Assembly: GCF_015645095.1 (NCBI RefSeq)
Contig: NZ_JADOTW010000034.1
Location: forward strand, 1-36,655
Direction: 5' to 3'
Origin: Halomonas sp. 328
GTDB taxonomy: Bacteria > Pseudomonadota > Gammaproteobacteria > Pseudomonadales > Halomonadaceae
Length of the DNA: 36,655 nt
Shown here: positions 16,862 to 27,279 of the stretch, piece by piece
How the letters are laid out: each line of letters starts with the position of its first letter
Position numbering within the stretch: the first letter of the stretch is position 1
The notes under the pieces: generated by a model
Database searches by the model: none
What the model was told of the DNA's origin: nothing
What the model saw: the letters and a program-made list of their open reading frames with translations, nothing else
Made by a program: the position numbers and the translations under genes

Positions 16862-16871
16862 CATCATCGCA

Positions 16872-19613
<2,742 letters not shown>

Positions 19614-19640
19614 CCAATTCAACCAGAGGAGAAAGCAACG

Positions 19641-20870
19641 ATGGCAGTGGGTGAAGCGGTCTTTCCGGCCATGCCGGTAATCGAGGGGCTGCGTTTGGGC
19701 AGCGCCATGGCCGGTATCAAGAAGCCGAACCGCCGCGACCTGGTGGTGATCGAGATTCCCGAAGGCGCCACCGTGGCCGGGACCTTTACCCGCAATGCCT
19801 TCTGCGCGGCGCCGGTACAGGTAGCCAAGCGCCACCTGGCGGCCTGTCACCAGGCCGGCGGTGCCCCCCGCTATCTGCTGGTCAACACCGGCAACGCCAA
19901 TGCCGGTACCGGCGCCCAGGGGCTGGCGGATGCCGAGGCGAGCTGCGCCGAGCTGGCGCGCCTGGCCGGTGTCGCCCCCGAGGCGGTGCTGCCCTTCTCC
20001 ACCGGGGTGATCGGCGAGCCGCTGCCCATGGAGCGCCTGCTCGGCGCCCTGCCGGCGGCGCTGGAGAGCCTCGATCCGGCGGCCTGGGCGGCCGCGGGTG
20101 AGGGCATCCTGACCACCGATACCCGCCCCAAGGGGGCGACTCGTCGCGTGGAGATCAACGGCCAGACGGTGACCCTCGCCGGCATCAGCAAGGGCTCCGG
20201 CATGATCCAGCCCAATATGGCGACCATGCTGGGCTTCGTGGCCACCGACGCGGCCATCGCCACGCCGCTGCTGCAGGAGCTGCTGCGGGAGACGGTGGCC
20301 GACTCCTTCAACTGCATCACCGTGGACAGCGATACTTCCACCAATGACGCCTGCATGCTGGTGGCTACCGGCCGCGGCGCGAGCCTCGAGGCCGCCGACG
20401 CGGCGGCGGTGGCGGCCTTCCGCGAGGCGCTGCTGGCGGTGCTGGTCGAGCTGGCCCAGGCGATCATCCGCGACGGCGAGGGGGCGACCAAGTTCGTCAC
20501 CCTGCGGGTGGAGGAGGCCGCCAGTCGCCAGGAGGCCCTGGACGTGGCCTTTACCGTGGCTCACTCGCCGCTGGTCAAGACGGCCCTCTATGCCTCGGAT
20601 GCCAACTGGGGGCGCATCCTCGCCGCCGTGGGCCGGGCCCCGGTGGCCGACTTCGATGTCGACAAGGTGATCATCGACCTGGGTGAGGTGCGTCTGGTGG
20701 AGCAGGGCGGGCGCGCCGCCGGTTACACCGAGGCGGCCGGCAGCGCGGTGATGGCCGAAGAAGAGATCACGATTCGCATTCGCCTGGGGCGCGGCGAGGA
20801 GGCGGCCACGGTGTGGACCTCCGACCTGTCCCACGACTATGTCACGATCAACGCCGACTATCGTTCCTGA
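19641..20870 (+). CDS. argJ: Bifunctional ornithine acetyltransferase / N-acetylglutamate synthase
   Basis: A 409-residue ArgJ, which transfers acetyl from N-acetylornithine to glutamate in cyclic arginine biosynthesis. Recognisable segments are NTGNANAGTGAQGLADAE near residue 82, STGVIGEPLPMERL, and the self-cleavage site SGMIQPNMATMLGFVATDA near residue 190, where the Thr of MAT-ML becomes the nucleophile of the beta chain. The C-terminus ends in SHDYVTINADYRS, as is usual. AGAGGAG precedes the ATG. It lies 27 bases after secA, an arrangement found in other Halomonas-like genomes as I recall. Confidence 0.95.
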   Translation: MAVGEAVFPAMPVIEGLRLGSAMAGIKKPNRRDLVVIEIPEGATVAGTFTRNAFCAAPVQVAKRHLAACHQAGGAPRYLLVNTGNANAGTGAQGLADAEASCAELARLAGVAPEAVLPFSTGVIGEPLPMERLLGALPAALESLDPAAWAAAGEGILTTDTRPKGATRRVEINGQTVTLAGISKGSGMIQPNMATMLGFVATDAAIATPLLQELLRETVADSFNCITVDSDTSTNDACMLVATGRGASLEAADAAAVAAFREALLAVLVELAQAIIRDGEGATKFVTLRVEEAASRQEALDVAFTVAHSPLVKTALYASDANWGRILAAVGRAPVADFDVDKVIIDLGEVRLVEQGGRAAGYTEAAGSAVMAEEEITIRIRLGRGEEAATVWTSDLSHDYVTINADYRS

Positions 20871-20897
20871 GTCGGCGTCCAGCATGATGGAAAGGTA

Positions 20898-21854
20898 ATG
20901 AACGCAATGGTCAAGAGAAGGGTTCATGTGGCGGCCGCCGCCATCGTCAGCCGCGATAGCCGACAGGTGCTGATCGCCCGGCGCCCCTCCACCGTGGATC
21001 AGGGCGGGCTCTGGGAGTTTCCCGGCGGCAAGCTGGCGCCCTACGAGACCGGTTTCGAGGCGCTCAAGCGCGAGCTGCACGAGGAGCTGGGGGTGGAGAT
21101 CCGCCGCGCCCAGCCGCTGATCCGCGTGCACCACGAGTACCCGGACAAGCATATCCTGCTGGACGTGTGGCAGGTCCACGATTTCGCCGGCGAGCCCTTC
21201 GGCCGCGAGGGCCAGGCGGTGCGCTGGGTGCCCATGGAGGAGCTCTACAACTACCCCTTCCCGGCGGCCAACCTGCCGATCCTGCGGGCGGTGATGCTGC
21301 CCACCGAGTACCTGATCAGCGACGAGGAGGCCGACGACGAGGTCTTCCTGGCGAAGCTGCAGCGGGCGCTCACCGAGGACGGGGTGCGCCTGGTGCAGCT
21401 GCGTGCCAAGTCGCTGGATCGTGACGCCTACCTGGCCCGGGCCGAGAAGGCCCTGGCGCTGTGCCGCGAGCATGGCGCCCAGCTGCTGCTCAATGGCGAG
21501 CCGGAGCTGCTGGAGGCGGTGGATGCCGACGGCATTCACCTGACCAGCGAGCGACTGATGCAGCTGGAGCGGCGGCCCATCGCCGAGGGCAAGTGGCTCT
21601 CTGCCTCCACTCATGACAAGGCGCAACTGGATCAGGCCGCACGCATCGGCTGCGACTTCGTGACCCTGTCGCCGCTGCGCACCACCCCCTCCCACCCGGA
21701 GGTGGCGCCGCTGGGCTGGCACGACTTCCAGCAACTGGTCGAGACCGCCGGCATGCCGGTCTTCGCCCTGGGGGGCATGACCCGCTTCGATGCCGACCAT
21801 GCCCGCGCCGTGGGCGCCCAGGGCATCGCCTCGATCCGCGATTTCTGGAAATGA
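20898..21854 (+). CDS. Nudix hydrolase (MutT-type) fused to a ThiE-like domain
   Basis: A 318-residue two-domain protein. Residues 1-135 are a MutT-type Nudix hydrolase; the Nudix box GX5EX7REUXEEXGU is intact (GGKLAPYETGFEALKRELH then EELGV). MutT enzymes remove 8-oxo-dGTP from the nucleotide pool. Residues about 145-318 resemble thiamine-phosphate synthase: LVQLRAKSLDRDAYLARAEK, the GIHLTS strand and the phosphate-loop-like FALGGMTRFDAD. This fusion is known in Pseudomonas and relatives, where the second domain's activity is unclear. Some canonical ThiE residues may be missing, so I would not infer thiamine synthesis. It follows argJ by 27 bases and ends before a strong hairpin. Confidence 0.88.
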   Translation: MNAMVKRRVHVAAAAIVSRDSRQVLIARRPSTVDQGGLWEFPGGKLAPYETGFEALKRELHEELGVEIRRAQPLIRVHHEYPDKHILLDVWQVHDFAGEPFGREGQAVRWVPMEELYNYPFPAANLPILRAVMLPTEYLISDEEADDEVFLAKLQRALTEDGVRLVQLRAKSLDRDAYLARAEKALALCREHGAQLLLNGEPELLEAVDADGIHLTSERLMQLERRPIAEGKWLSASTHDKAQLDQAARIGCDFVTLSPLRTTPSHPEVAPLGWHDFQQLVETAGMPVFALGGMTRFDADHARAVGAQGIASIRDFWK

Positions 21855-21907
21855 CCGAAGAAGCTGGAAGAGCGGCGCTACGCGCCTGGAAGCTGGAAGC
21901 TTGAAGA

Positions 21908-21942
21908 AAATCGCCCCCATGGCCAAGCCATGGGGGCGATTT
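21908..21942 (+). terminator. Strong stem-loop terminator after the Nudix gene
   Basis: AAATCGCCCCCATGGC pairs perfectly with GCCATGGGGGCGATTT over a 3-base loop (16 bp). T-rich sequence follows on the plus strand, and the stem base is A/T-rich on both strands, so it may act in both directions between the plus-strand argJ unit and minus-strand aguB. Confidence 0.8.
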
Positions 21943-21950
21943 GGTTTGGG

Positions 21951-22025
21951 GTAGGTCGGGTAAGCGAGCCAAAGCGAGCGCACCCGACGGGGTTGTCGGA
22001 TGCGCCTTCGGCTTATCCGACCTAC
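21951..22025. repeat. REP-like imperfect inverted repeat
   Basis: The 75-bp stretch starts GTAGGTCGGGTAAGCGAG and ends GGCTTATCCGACCTAC; the arms are imperfectly complementary, with the inner motif GTCGGATGCGCC. Sequences of this kind are, from memory, common intergenic REP elements in gammaproteobacteria. No coding content. Confidence 0.65.
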
Positions 22026-22040
22026 GCAGCTTGGCCGCGT

Positions 22041-22135
22041 TTAGTCGCGATAGCGGCGGGTCAGCTCGCCATAGGCGTCGATACGCCGGTCGCGGCCAGG
22101 TATCAGCGGCCAGATGCGCGGCGCATCGGCCTTCG
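22041..22135 (-). pseudogene. Duplicated 3' tail of aguB
   Basis: Read on the minus strand this encodes RRIDAYGELTRRYRD and a stop at 22041-22043, nearly the same as the true end of aguB 95 bp away. A 32-bp core (starting GTCAGCTCGCCATAGG) is identical. The copy lacks a start and the rest of the gene and lies between the REP-like repeat and the real aguB stop (22136). Confidence 0.75.
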
Positions 22136-23035
22136 TTAGTCCCGGTACCTACGCGTCAGCTCGCCATAGGCGTCGATACGCCGGTCTCTAAGGTACGGCC
22201 AGATGCGCCGGGTCTCCTCGCCGCGGGCCATATCGATCTCCACCAGCAGGGTCTGGGCCGCCTCGCCGGCGTGGGCCAGCAGCTCGCCCTGGGGGCCGCA
22301 GACGAAGCTGCCGCCCCAGAAGTCGATGCCCGGGCCGACCCCGGAGTGGTCGGGCTCGTGGCCGACCCGGTTGGCGACCACCACCGGCAGGCCGTTGGCC
22401 ACGCCGTGGGCGCGCTGGATCAGGGTCCAGGCGTCCTTCTGGCGGACCTTCTCGGCGTCTTCATCCGGCGGATGCCAGCCGATGGCGGTGGGGTAGAGCA
22501 GTAGCTCGGCGCCGGCCAGGGCCATCAGTCGCGCCGCCTCCGGGTACCACTGATCCCAGCACACCAGCACCCCGAGGCGCCCCAGGGAGGTCTCGATGGG
22601 GGCGAAGCCCTGGCCGGGACCGTCGGCATCGCCGGGGGTGAAGTAGAACTTCTCGTAGAAGGCCGGATCGTCGGGGATATGCATCTTGCGGTAGTGGCCC
22701 ACCGCCCCCTGGGCGCGGTCATAGACCACGGCGGTGTTGTGGTAGAGGCCGGCGGCGCGGCGCTCGAACAGCGAGCCCACCAGGACGATATCCAGCTCCG
22801 CGGCGAGCGCCGCCAGGCGGCTGCCGGTGGGGCCGTCCAGGGGCTCGGCCAGGTCGAAGAGGTCCGGATCTTCGTACTGACAGAAGTAGTGGGTGGCATG
22901 GAGTTCCTGGAGCATCACCAGCTGGGCGCCCTGGGCGGCCAGCTCGCGCACCCGCGCCTCGCTCTCGGCCAGGCTCTTCGCCTTGTCGGGCCAGGCGGCC
23001 TGTTGTACCAGGCCCACCTTCAGGGTCTTGGTCAT
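22136..23035 (-). CDS. aguB: N-carbamoylputrescine amidase AguB
   Basis: A 299-residue carbon-nitrogen hydrolase (nitrilase superfamily) that converts N-carbamoylputrescine to putrescine, CO2 and ammonia. The catalytic triad is visible: E44 in MLQELHATHYF, K117 in YRKMHIPDD and C159 in LVCWDQWYPEA. HIPDDPAFYEKFYFTPGD and GPGIDFWGGSFVCGP are typical of the AguB branch. It lies 24 bases downstream of aguA and is transcribed with it. The 3' end is unusual because a near copy of its last codons lies just beyond. Confidence 0.93.
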   Translation of the reverse strand: MTKTLKVGLVQQAAWPDKAKSLAESEARVRELAAQGAQLVMLQELHATHYFCQYEDPDLFDLAEPLDGPTGSRLAALAAELDIVLVGSLFERRAAGLYHNTAVVYDRAQGAVGHYRKMHIPDDPAFYEKFYFTPGDADGPGQGFAPIETSLGRLGVLVCWDQWYPEAARLMALAGAELLLYPTAIGWHPPDEDAEKVRQKDAWTLIQRAHGVANGLPVVVANRVGHEPDHSGVGPGIDFWGGSFVCGPQGELLAHAGEAAQTLLVEIDMARGEETRRIWPYLRDRRIDAYGELTRRYRD

Positions 23036-23059
23036 CGTCTCTCTCCGTCGTTCGGGCCG

Positions 23060-24094
23060 TCAGGCCAGGCTGCCCCGGGGCAGCTGCATGGTCAGGCAGT
23101 GCAGGCTGCCATGTTGTCGGATCACCACCGAACAGTCGATGGGCAGGATATCGCGATCCGGGAAGGCCTCGGCCAGGGCCGAAAGGGCCCGGGTGTCCGC
23201 CGCGTCGCCGTAGGTGGGCACCAGGACGGCGCCGTTGATGATCAGGAAGTTGGCATAGGTGGCCGGCAGGCGGTGGCCATCCTCCGGGTCGAAGCAGGGA
23301 GCCGGCCAGGGCAGCGGAATCAGCCGGTAGGGCCGGCCGTCGGCGCGCCGAAGGGCCTGGAGCTCCGCCTCCATGGCGGCCAGCGCCGGATAATGGGGGT
23401 CGGCCTCGTCGTCGCAGCGCACATAGGCGATGGTGCCGGGGTCGCAGAAGCGTGCCAGGGTGTCGATATGGCTGTCGGTGTCGTCCCCCTCCAGGTGGCC
23501 GTGGCGCAGCCACAGCACCCGTTGGACGCCGAAGTCCGCGGCCAGTTGCGCCTCGATGGCGGCGCGGTCCAGGCCGGCGTTGCGGTTGGGGTTGAGCAGG
23601 CAGGCCTCGGTGGTCAGCAGGGTGCCCTCGCCGTCGCTCTCGATACCGCCGCCCTCGAGGATCAGGTCCCGGGAGCTCAGGGGCGCGGCGAAGACGCCGG
23701 CCTCGGCCAGGCGGCGGCTCAGGGTGTTGTCGAGGCCGGCCTCGAACTTGCCGCCCCAGCCGGTGAAGACGTAGTCGAGCAGCTCGACCCGGCCGTCATG
23801 CTCGATGCCGAGGGGGCCATGGTCCCGGGCCCAGGTGTCATCGGCGGCGGCGACGACCAGGGTCAGCCGCTCGGCGGCCACGCCGCGATGGGCGAAGCGC
23901 TCGGCGAGGCGGGCGCGATCGGCCTCGGAAGGCACGGCGATCAGCACCCGCTGGTAGCGGGCGATGGCCACCACCATGGCCTCCAGGGTGGCCTCGATCA
24001 GGCTCAACTGGGGGGCCCAGTCGCTGGTCGGGCTCGGCCAGGTGAGCTGGATGGCATCCTGGGGATGCCACTCGGGGAACAAGCGCTTGGCCAT
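23060..24094 (-). CDS. aguA: Agmatine deiminase AguA
   Basis: A 344-residue agmatine deiminase that converts agmatine to N-carbamoylputrescine. The start at 24094 gives MAKRLFPEWHPQDAIQLTWP, with the PEW..H segment usual for the family. Visible elements are DDTWARDHGPLG, LILEGGGIESDGEGTLL, GHLEGDDTDSHIDTLARF and the C-terminal catalytic Cys in GSLHCLTMQLP. Paired with aguB it makes putrescine from arginine-derived agmatine. The family belongs to the same guanidine-modifying fold as the hydrolase at 7303. The promoter must lie in the 252-bp gap shared with lolC. Confidence 0.93.
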   Translation of the reverse strand: MAKRLFPEWHPQDAIQLTWPSPTSDWAPQLSLIEATLEAMVVAIARYQRVLIAVPSEADRARLAERFAHRGVAAERLTLVVAAADDTWARDHGPLGIEHDGRVELLDYVFTGWGGKFEAGLDNTLSRRLAEAGVFAAPLSSRDLILEGGGIESDGEGTLLTTEACLLNPNRNAGLDRAAIEAQLAADFGVQRVLWLRHGHLEGDDTDSHIDTLARFCDPGTIAYVRCDDEADPHYPALAAMEAELQALRRADGRPYRLIPLPWPAPCFDPEDGHRLPATYANFLIINGAVLVPTYGDAADTRALSALAEAFPDRDILPIDCSVVIRQHGSLHCLTMQLPRGSLA

Positions 24095-24346
24095 GGGGTC
24101 TTCTCTTCCTGTGTCGCCGGGGCGGGAAAGGGCGCAATTTAGGGTGGCGTCGCCCGCGATGCAAGCCCAGAATAGCGGCCCTGTAGGGCGATTGCCGTGA
24201 GTCCAGGCCAGCCGTTGGGGCCCGGGACTGCCCCCAACGCCCCTTGGCGATGACACCGGCAATGGCCACGGATAGCCCTGGCTCTGCCGTGCAGGCCGTA
24301 ACGAAAAACCGTACCATGGGCGCCCGCCGACAAGGAATCGATTGCG
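24095..24346. other. Divergent aguA-lolC intergenic region
   Basis: No gene is credible here. One hairpin is visible, GTTGGGG (24214-24220) with CCCCAAC (24232-24238). Both genes presumably have promoters here, but I could not assign -35/-10 boxes with confidence. Confidence 0.4.
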
Positions 24347-25588
24347 ATGCTCGACCGTCTGCCTTTCCTGCTGGGATTGCGTTATGTCCGCGCCAAACGG
24401 CGCAACCACTTTATCTCCTTTATCTCCCTGACCTCGATGCTCGGCCTCACCCTGGGGGTGGCGGTGCTGATCCTGGTGCTGTCGGTGATGAACGGCTTCG
24501 ACCAGGAGCTGCGCACCCGCATCCTGGGCATGGTGCCCCATACCAAGATCGAGGCCCGCGGCGGCCTGGTGGAGTGGGAGGCCCTGGCCGAACGCCTCAC
24601 CCAGCGCGAACGGGTGATCGGCGCCGCCCCCTATGTGGAGCAGCAGGGCATGTTCTCGGTGGGCGGGCGCAACCAGGGCGCCATGGTCAATGGCATCCAC
24701 CCGGAGTGGGAGGATCGCGTTTCCATCATCGGCCGGCATATGCAGCAGGGGGGGCTGGACGACCTCCAGCCCGGCGAATGGAACATCGTGCTGGGCTCGC
24801 TGCTGGCGCGCCAATTGGGCGTCGGGGTGGGCGATCGGGTGACCCTGCTGGTGCCCGAGGCCTCGATCACCCCGGCGGGGGTCTTCCCGCGCCTCAAGCG
24901 CTTCACGGTGAGCGGTATCTTCAGCGTGGGCGCCGACCTGGACGCCAGCCTGGCCTACGCCAATATCGAGGACATGCAGACCCTGGCGCGCCTGGGCGAT
25001 GCCGTGGAGGGACTGCGCCTGGAGCTGGACGACCTCTTCCTGGCCGGCAGCGAGACCCGGGCCATCATCGATGAGCTGGGCGGCGGTTACCGCGGCCTCG
25101 ACTGGACCTTCTCCCATGGCAATCTCTTCCAGGCGATCCAGATGGAGAAGCGCATGATCGGCCTGCTGCTGACGGTGATCATCGCCGTGGCCGCCTTCAA
25201 TATCGTCTCGACCCTGGTGATGGTGGTCACTGACAAGCATGCGGATATCGCCATCCTGCGCACCATCGGCGCCACGCCCCGCTCGATCATGGGGATCTTC
25301 ATCGTCCAGGGGCTGGCCATCGGCCTGATCGGTATCCTGATCGGCGTGGTGGCCGGGGTGCTGCTGGCCCTGGGGATCGCCGATATCATCGGCTGGTTCG
25401 AGGCGCTGTTCGGTATCCAGTTCCTCGACTCCGGGGTCTATTTCATCAGCTACCTGCCGTCGCGGCTGATCTGGGGCGACGTGATCAATATCGTCGGGGC
25501 GGCCCTGGTGCTGACCTTCCTGTCGACCCTCTATCCCGCCTGGCGGGCCTCTCGGGTCCAGCCCGCGGAGGTGCTGCGCTATGAATAA
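24347..25588 (+). CDS. lolC: Lipoprotein-releasing ABC permease, LolC/LolE family
   Basis: A 413-residue inner-membrane protein of the LolCDE complex, which extracts lipoproteins for delivery to LolA. The N-terminal MLDRLPFLLGLRYVRAKRRN leads into TM1 (SMLGLTLGVAVLILVLSVMN). A large periplasmic domain (about residues 50-265) follows, then three C-terminal helices and the family tail LYPAWRASRVQPAEVLRYE. The loop around VFPRLKRFTVSGIF may be the LolA-binding hook, which would favour a LolC- or LolF-like protein. Only one permease gene is present next to lolD, so whether a separate lolE exists elsewhere cannot be seen. Its last 25 bp are repeated 89 bp downstream. Confidence 0.9.
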   Translation: MLDRLPFLLGLRYVRAKRRNHFISFISLTSMLGLTLGVAVLILVLSVMNGFDQELRTRILGMVPHTKIEARGGLVEWEALAERLTQRERVIGAAPYVEQQGMFSVGGRNQGAMVNGIHPEWEDRVSIIGRHMQQGGLDDLQPGEWNIVLGSLLARQLGVGVGDRVTLLVPEASITPAGVFPRLKRFTVSGIFSVGADLDASLAYANIEDMQTLARLGDAVEGLRLELDDLFLAGSETRAIIDELGGGYRGLDWTFSHGNLFQAIQMEKRMIGLLLTVIIAVAAFNIVSTLVMVVTDKHADIAILRTIGATPRSIMGIFIVQGLAIGLIGILIGVVAGVLLALGIADIIGWFEALFGIQFLDSGVYFISYLPSRLIWGDVINIVGAALVLTFLSTLYPAWRASRVQPAEVLRYE

Positions 25589-25676
25589 GGGCGAATCGAT
25601 GCTGGCGATCTCATTCTGGCCCGCCATGGGCTCGGCTCTCCAGGGGATAAGCCGCGGAGGTGCTGCGCTATGAATA
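25563..25676. repeat. Direct repeat duplicating the lolC 3' end
   Basis: The 25 bp at 25563-25587, covering the last codons and stop of lolC, recur exactly at 25652-25676. The second copy reads ...GCTATGAATAG and so creates an ATG (25670) in frame with lolD that probably was not the original start. Confidence 0.85.
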
Positions 25677-25690
25677 GTCAAGGAGCCACC

Positions 25691-26401
25691 ATGCAAGACG
25701 TCGTTCGGGGGGCGCGCAGCGAGGCGCCGGTGATGCTGAGCTGCGAGGGGCTGACCAAGACCTATCGGGAGGGGCCCCAGGACCTGACCGTGCTGCACGA
25801 GCTCGACCTCGGTGTGCGTGCCGGCGAGCGGGTCGCGGTGGTGGGCAGCTCCGGTTCCGGCAAGACCACCTTGCTCAACCTGCTGGGGGGGCTCGATCGC
25901 CCCAGCGGCGGCAGCGTCAAGGTGGCCGGGCAGTGCCTGGCGGAGCTTGGCGAGGCGGCCCTGGGACGCTTCCGCAATCGCCATATCGGCTTCGTCTACC
26001 AGTTCCACCATCTGCTGGCGGAGCTGACCGCCCTGGAGAATGCCGCCCTGCCGCTGATCATCCGCGGCCAGACGCGTCGCGAGGCGGTGACCCGAGCGGC
26101 GCAGATCCTCGAGCGGGTGGGCATGGCGGCGCGCGGCGAGCACAAGCCCGGCGAGCTCTCCGGCGGCGAGCGCCAGCGGGTGGCCATCGCCCGGGCCTTG
26201 ATCACCGACCCCAGCCTGGTGCTGATGGACGAGCCTACCGGCAACCTGGACCAGCACACCGCCGCCAGCATCCTGGCGCTGATGGACGAGCTGGCCTCGA
26301 GCGCCGCCTGCGCCTTCGTGGTGGTGACCCATGATCCCGCCCTGGCCGCCCATCAGGACCGGGTGCTGCGCCTCAACGAGGGCCGGCTTCAGCCGGAGTA
26401 G
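25691..26401 (+). CDS. lolD: Lipoprotein-releasing ABC ATPase LolD
   Basis: A 236-residue ATPase that powers lipoprotein release with LolC/E. Walker A is SSGSGKTT, the Q-loop lies in [17 protein letters not shown], the signature is LSGGERQR, Walker B is [11 protein letters not shown] and the switch His is in VVTHDPALA. The FQFHHLL...ALEN segment is typical of LolD. I chose the ATG at 25691 because AAGGAG lies just upstream; the ATG at 25670 lies in the duplicated lolC tail. It ends before a bidirectional-type hairpin and is convergent with the DUF2062 gene. Confidence 0.93.
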   Translation: MQDVVRGARSEAPVMLSCEGLTKTYREGPQDLTVLHELDLGVRAGERVAVVGSSGSGKTTLLNLLGGLDRPSGGSVKVAGQCLAELGEAALGRFRNRHIGFVYQFHHLLAELTALENAALPLIIRGQTRREAVTRAAQILERVGMAARGEHKPGELSGGERQRVAIARALITDPSLVLMDEPTGNLDQHTAASILALMDELASSAACAFVVVTHDPALAAHQDRVLRLNEGRLQPE

Positions 26402-26419
26402 TTCAACCGCACCATGTCA

Positions 26420-26454
26420 AACGATCACGGCGCCCTCGAGGCGCCGTGATCGTT
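26420..26454. terminator. Stem-loop between convergent lolD and DUF2062 genes
   Basis: AACGATCACGGCGCC pairs with GGCGCCGTGATCGTT over a 5-base loop (15 bp). There is a short T-run only on the minus-strand side (CGTTT). It probably serves both converging units. Confidence 0.7.
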
Positions 26455-26466
26455 ACTGGAGGCTGG

Positions 26467-27024
26467 TTAGGAAGAGTGCTCGTCGCCGCGGCGGCGCGCC
26501 TCGCGGCGCTGGCGGCGACGATGGCGGCGCTGTTTCCAGCTGCGCACCACGTGCCAGCGCCACAGGAGTCGCACCAGCAGGTTGGCGCCGAGCCCCACTA
26601 CCACCGCCGCCACCAGTGAGCCGAGGGCCAGGATCGGCAGGATATCCAGCATCTGCTCCGCCACCCAGCGGGTGGAGAGCGCCTCCGGGGCTTCCCGGGC
26701 CGGCGTGCTGAGCAGCCAGGCCCCCAGCCGATAGTTGCCGTAGAAGATCAGCGGCATGGTCAGGGGGTTGGTGATCCATACCAGGCCCACCGACAGGGGC
26801 AGGTTGCAGCGCAGCAGCCAGGCACCGAAGGCGGCTACCACCATCTGGAAGGGGATCGGTAGCAGGGCGCTGAACAGCCCCACCATGAAGGCGTTGGCCA
26901 CGCCACGCCGTGACAGCACCCACAGGGAGGGGTTGCCGATCCAGTGGCTCATGAAACGCAGTGAGCGATTGCGCTTGAGCGTCTCCGGGTGGGGCAGATA
27001 GCGCTGTAGCAGGCGGCGCGGCAT
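26467..27024 (-). CDS. DUF2062 membrane protein
   Basis: A 185-residue protein of the DUF2062 family. The start at 27024 (MPRRLLQRYLPHPETLKRNR) was chosen because it gives the conserved N-terminus; the frame is open further upstream but reads through low-complexity repeats. Two to three hydrophobic helices are visible (NAFMVGLFSALLPIPFQMVV, and ILALGSLVAAVVVGLGANLL), with the family motif WITNPLTMPLIFYGNYRLG between them. The C-terminus is strongly basic (RHRRRQRREARRRG). The function of the family is not known. It lies between lol and comEC on the opposite strand, as in Pseudomonas as I recall. Confidence 0.85.
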   Translation of the reverse strand: MPRRLLQRYLPHPETLKRNRSLRFMSHWIGNPSLWVLSRRGVANAFMVGLFSALLPIPFQMVVAAFGAWLLRCNLPLSVGLVWITNPLTMPLIFYGNYRLGAWLLSTPAREAPEALSTRWVAEQMLDILPILALGSLVAAVVVGLGANLLVRLLWRWHVVRSWKQRRHRRRQRREARRRGDEHSS

Positions 27025-27100
27025 CGAGGTCTCGAAGTGGGCTGACGGCGATCCGACTATTATCCATACAAGCACGTGGGCTCGCCATGTCTGACGCTCG

Positions 27101-27279
27101 TGGACGGCCATGGCGAGGGGAGCAAGGAGCAAGGAGCAAGGAGCAAGAGAGGGCGGATCGGATGGGGCTGGCCCCTGGCGGGATAGGCTGAGGTGTCGCC
27201 GCGCCTGGACGGCCAACGGCGAAGGGACCAAGGAGCAAGGAGCAAGGGAATGCGGATCGGATGGGCTTGGCCCCTGGCG
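27101..27279. repeat. Imperfect duplication and AAGGAGC heptamers before comEC
   Basis: A segment near 27101-27180 recurs at 27206-27279: TGGACGGCCA, then runs of AAGGAGC heptamers, then GCGGATCGGATGGG and TGGCCCCTGGCG (two mismatches in the last 28 bp). The second copy contains the comEC start codon. The first copy has one extra heptamer, and every heptamer holds a full AAGGAG ribosome site. Confidence 0.85.
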
